From Robiginitomaculum sp. (GTDB lineage Bacteria > Pseudomonadota > Alphaproteobacteria > Caulobacterales > Maricaulaceae): DNA of 64,000 nucleotides. This document shows, piece after piece, positions 63,038 through 64,000 of this stretch. A program made the position numbers and the translations under genes. Below the pieces are notes generated by a model. The model was not told the origin of the DNA. It saw only the letters and a program-made list of their open reading frames with translations, and did no database searches. Numbering within the stretch: the first letter of the stretch is position 1; each line of letters starts with the position of its first letter. The stretch spans positions 1 to 64,000 of the forward strand of contig JAJFFS010000017.1 in assembly GCA_021776515.1 (NCBI GenBank), given 5' to 3'.

Positions 63038-64000
63038 ATGAGTGTTTTTGAGAATGATGCGTTCAAGCATCATGAATCGGTCCATTTTTTTTCAGATGAA
63101 TCTACTGGTCTTCAGGCCATTATCGCTATTCACTCTTCGGTTCTTGGTCCGGCGCTGGGAGGGTGTCGCGTTGTTAATTATGCTGATTCCCATGAAGCCC
63201 TTGAGGATGTGTTGCGTCTTTCGCGCGGCATGAGTTTCAAAAACTCTCTGGCAGAACTGGAACTTGGTGGTGGTAAATCTGTCATCATTCCACCCAAAAA
63301 CTGGAATGGTGATCCCCGTCATGATGGCAAGGGCCGTGCTGAACTTTTCCGCTCCTTTGGTCGTGCCGTGCAATCACTTGGCGGGCGTTATATCGCGGCA
63401 GAGGATATGAATGTCAGTGTCGAGGATGCGCAAAACATGGCACTGGAAACCGACTATGTGGTTGGCCTTGATGTGGCCCGTGGCGGTATGGGCGACCCCT
63501 CACCTTTAACCGCCGAGGGTGTGTTTCTTGGCATTCGCGCTTGTGTGCGCCGGGCATTTAAAACCGATAGCCTTGATGGGCTTACCGTTTCCGTTCAGGG
63601 CCTTGGCAAGGTTGGCTGGCGTCTGTGTGAAGATTTGCATGCCGCCGGTGCGCGCCTGATTGTTGCTGACATTGTGCCGGAAACCACGGCGCGTGCGGCC
63701 CGTTTGTTTGGTGCAAAGGTTGTCGATACCGATGCCATAGTAACTATAAAGGCTGATGTGTTTGCCCCGTGCGCACGCGGTGCGGTTATCAACGATGACA
63801 CAATTGGTGCGCTTGATGTAAGGGTTGTTGCCGGTTCAGCGAATAACCAGCTCAGCCACGGCGCATTGGGGCATGATCTGATGCAGCGGGGTATTATTTA
63901 TGCGCCCGATTATGTCATTAACGCTGGCGGCGTCATCAATATTGCGCCTGAAACCAAGGGTCAGGTCAACCATGAATGGGTCAGTAAAAAGATCAAGAAG
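63038..64000 (+). CDS. Glu/Leu/Phe/Val dehydrogenase family protein (leucine dehydrogenase type), partial
   Basis: The ATG at 63038 opens a frame running off the right edge (321 codons visible; family length ~350). GPALGGCRVVNY, the catalytic lysine in LELGGGKSVIIPP, AAEDMNVSVEDA and the NAD-binding VSVQGLGKVGWRLCEDLHAAGARLIVAD mark the branched-chain/leucine dehydrogenase group. It oxidatively deaminates amino acids to 2-oxo acids. SD is weak (AGAGAG). Confidence 0.9.
   Translation, partial: MSVFENDAFKHHESVHFFSDESTGLQAIIAIHSSVLGPALGGCRVVNYADSHEALEDVLRLSRGMSFKNSLAELELGGGKSVIIPPKNWNGDPRHDGKGRAELFRSFGRAVQSLGGRYIAAEDMNVSVEDAQNMALETDYVVGLDVARGGMGDPSPLTAEGVFLGIRACVRRAFKTDSLDGLTVSVQGLGKVGWRLCEDLHAAGARLIVADIVPETTARAARLFGAKVVDTDAIVTIKADVFAPCARGAVINDDTIGALDVRVVAGSANNQLSHGALGHDLMQRGIIYAPDYVINAGGVINIAPETKGQVNHEWVSKKIKK

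Overview
The window looks like a chromosomal segment of an alphaproteobacterium with moderate GC content (about half GC by eye). The evidence is gene content and order: system I cytochrome c maturation genes (ccm), topA-rnr-NUDIX, a membrane H+-pyrophosphatase, bamE / ubiquinol-cytochrome c chaperone / plsX-fabH-ihfA-merR, tRNA-Pro next to a COX15-type heme A synthase, lptF-lptG-lptD-surA-pdxA-ksgA, and pepA-holC. An aerobic Gram-negative lifestyle follows from the cytochrome c, heme A and LPS genes. I would not name a genus from sequence alone. Nearly all of the window is dense core-genome coding. I found no prophage, insertion sequence, CRISPR array, rRNA or defence island.

Layout. 1-7.1 kb: the 5' part of an OmpA-type outer membrane protein (minus strand, running off the left edge), ccmE (minus), then a tightly overlapping plus-strand run ccmF-ccmH-ccmA-ccmB-ccmC-ccmD-ccmI. 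7.1-15.2 kb: minus-strand topA-rnr-NUDIX, a small unknown gene, and a membrane hybrid histidine kinase. 15.4-18.4 kb: secreted M20 amidohydrolase, RidA-like protein, secreted cyclophilin and RuvX. 18.4-23.4 kb: LOG-family protein, LysM protein, Atm1-type ABC exporter, ZapE-like ATPase. 23.5-31.4 kb: H+-pyrophosphatase, BamE-like lipoprotein, cytochrome bc1 assembly chaperone, plsX, fabH, ihfA, a MerR regulator that apparently starts at CTG, tRNA-Pro(GGG), heme A synthase. 31.5-35.4 kb: propeller-like lipoprotein, PhoX-type protein, membrane FlgO-like/TPR protein. 35.5-41 kb: rplM-rpsI, sulfotransferase, MDR reductase, hotdog thioesterase, and the minus-strand rpsF-rpsR-rplI operon. 41-47 kb: fabD-fabG-acpP-fabF-mltG-yicC-gmk. 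47.1-48 kb: an ArsR-type repressor with an SdpI-like membrane protein. 48.1-56 kb: the LPS-transport/SurA/PdxA/KsgA block. 56.2-64 kb: pepA, holC, a divergent CobT homologue, GST, M24 peptidase, hexapeptide acyltransferase, a methyltransferase-like protein and a leucine-dehydrogenase-type enzyme cut by the right edge.

How the genes work together. One large theme is building the cell envelope and respiratory chain: heme export and ligation (Ccm), heme A, bc1 assembly, outer membrane protein and LPS assembly (BamE, SurA, LptDFG), phospholipid and fatty acid initiation (PlsX, FabH, FabD/G/F, ACP) and peptidoglycan termination (MltG). The other theme is information processing: TopA, RNase R, RuvX, IHF-alpha, HolC, ribosomal proteins, KsgA and Gmk.

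Most interesting details: an SdpR/SdpI-like pair with a near-perfect 22-bp palindrome just before its start codon; a CobT homologue whose three signature motifs have all lost key residues; a probable CTG start on the MerR gene; a possible S6:S18 autoregulatory leader before rpsF; a palindrome covering the -10 box of the rplM promoter; a 25-bp tandem duplication upstream of lptD; and several families of dispersed intergenic palindromic repeats. I did not find a clear-cut undescribed system. The SdpRI-like pair and the CobT variant are the best candidates for follow-up.
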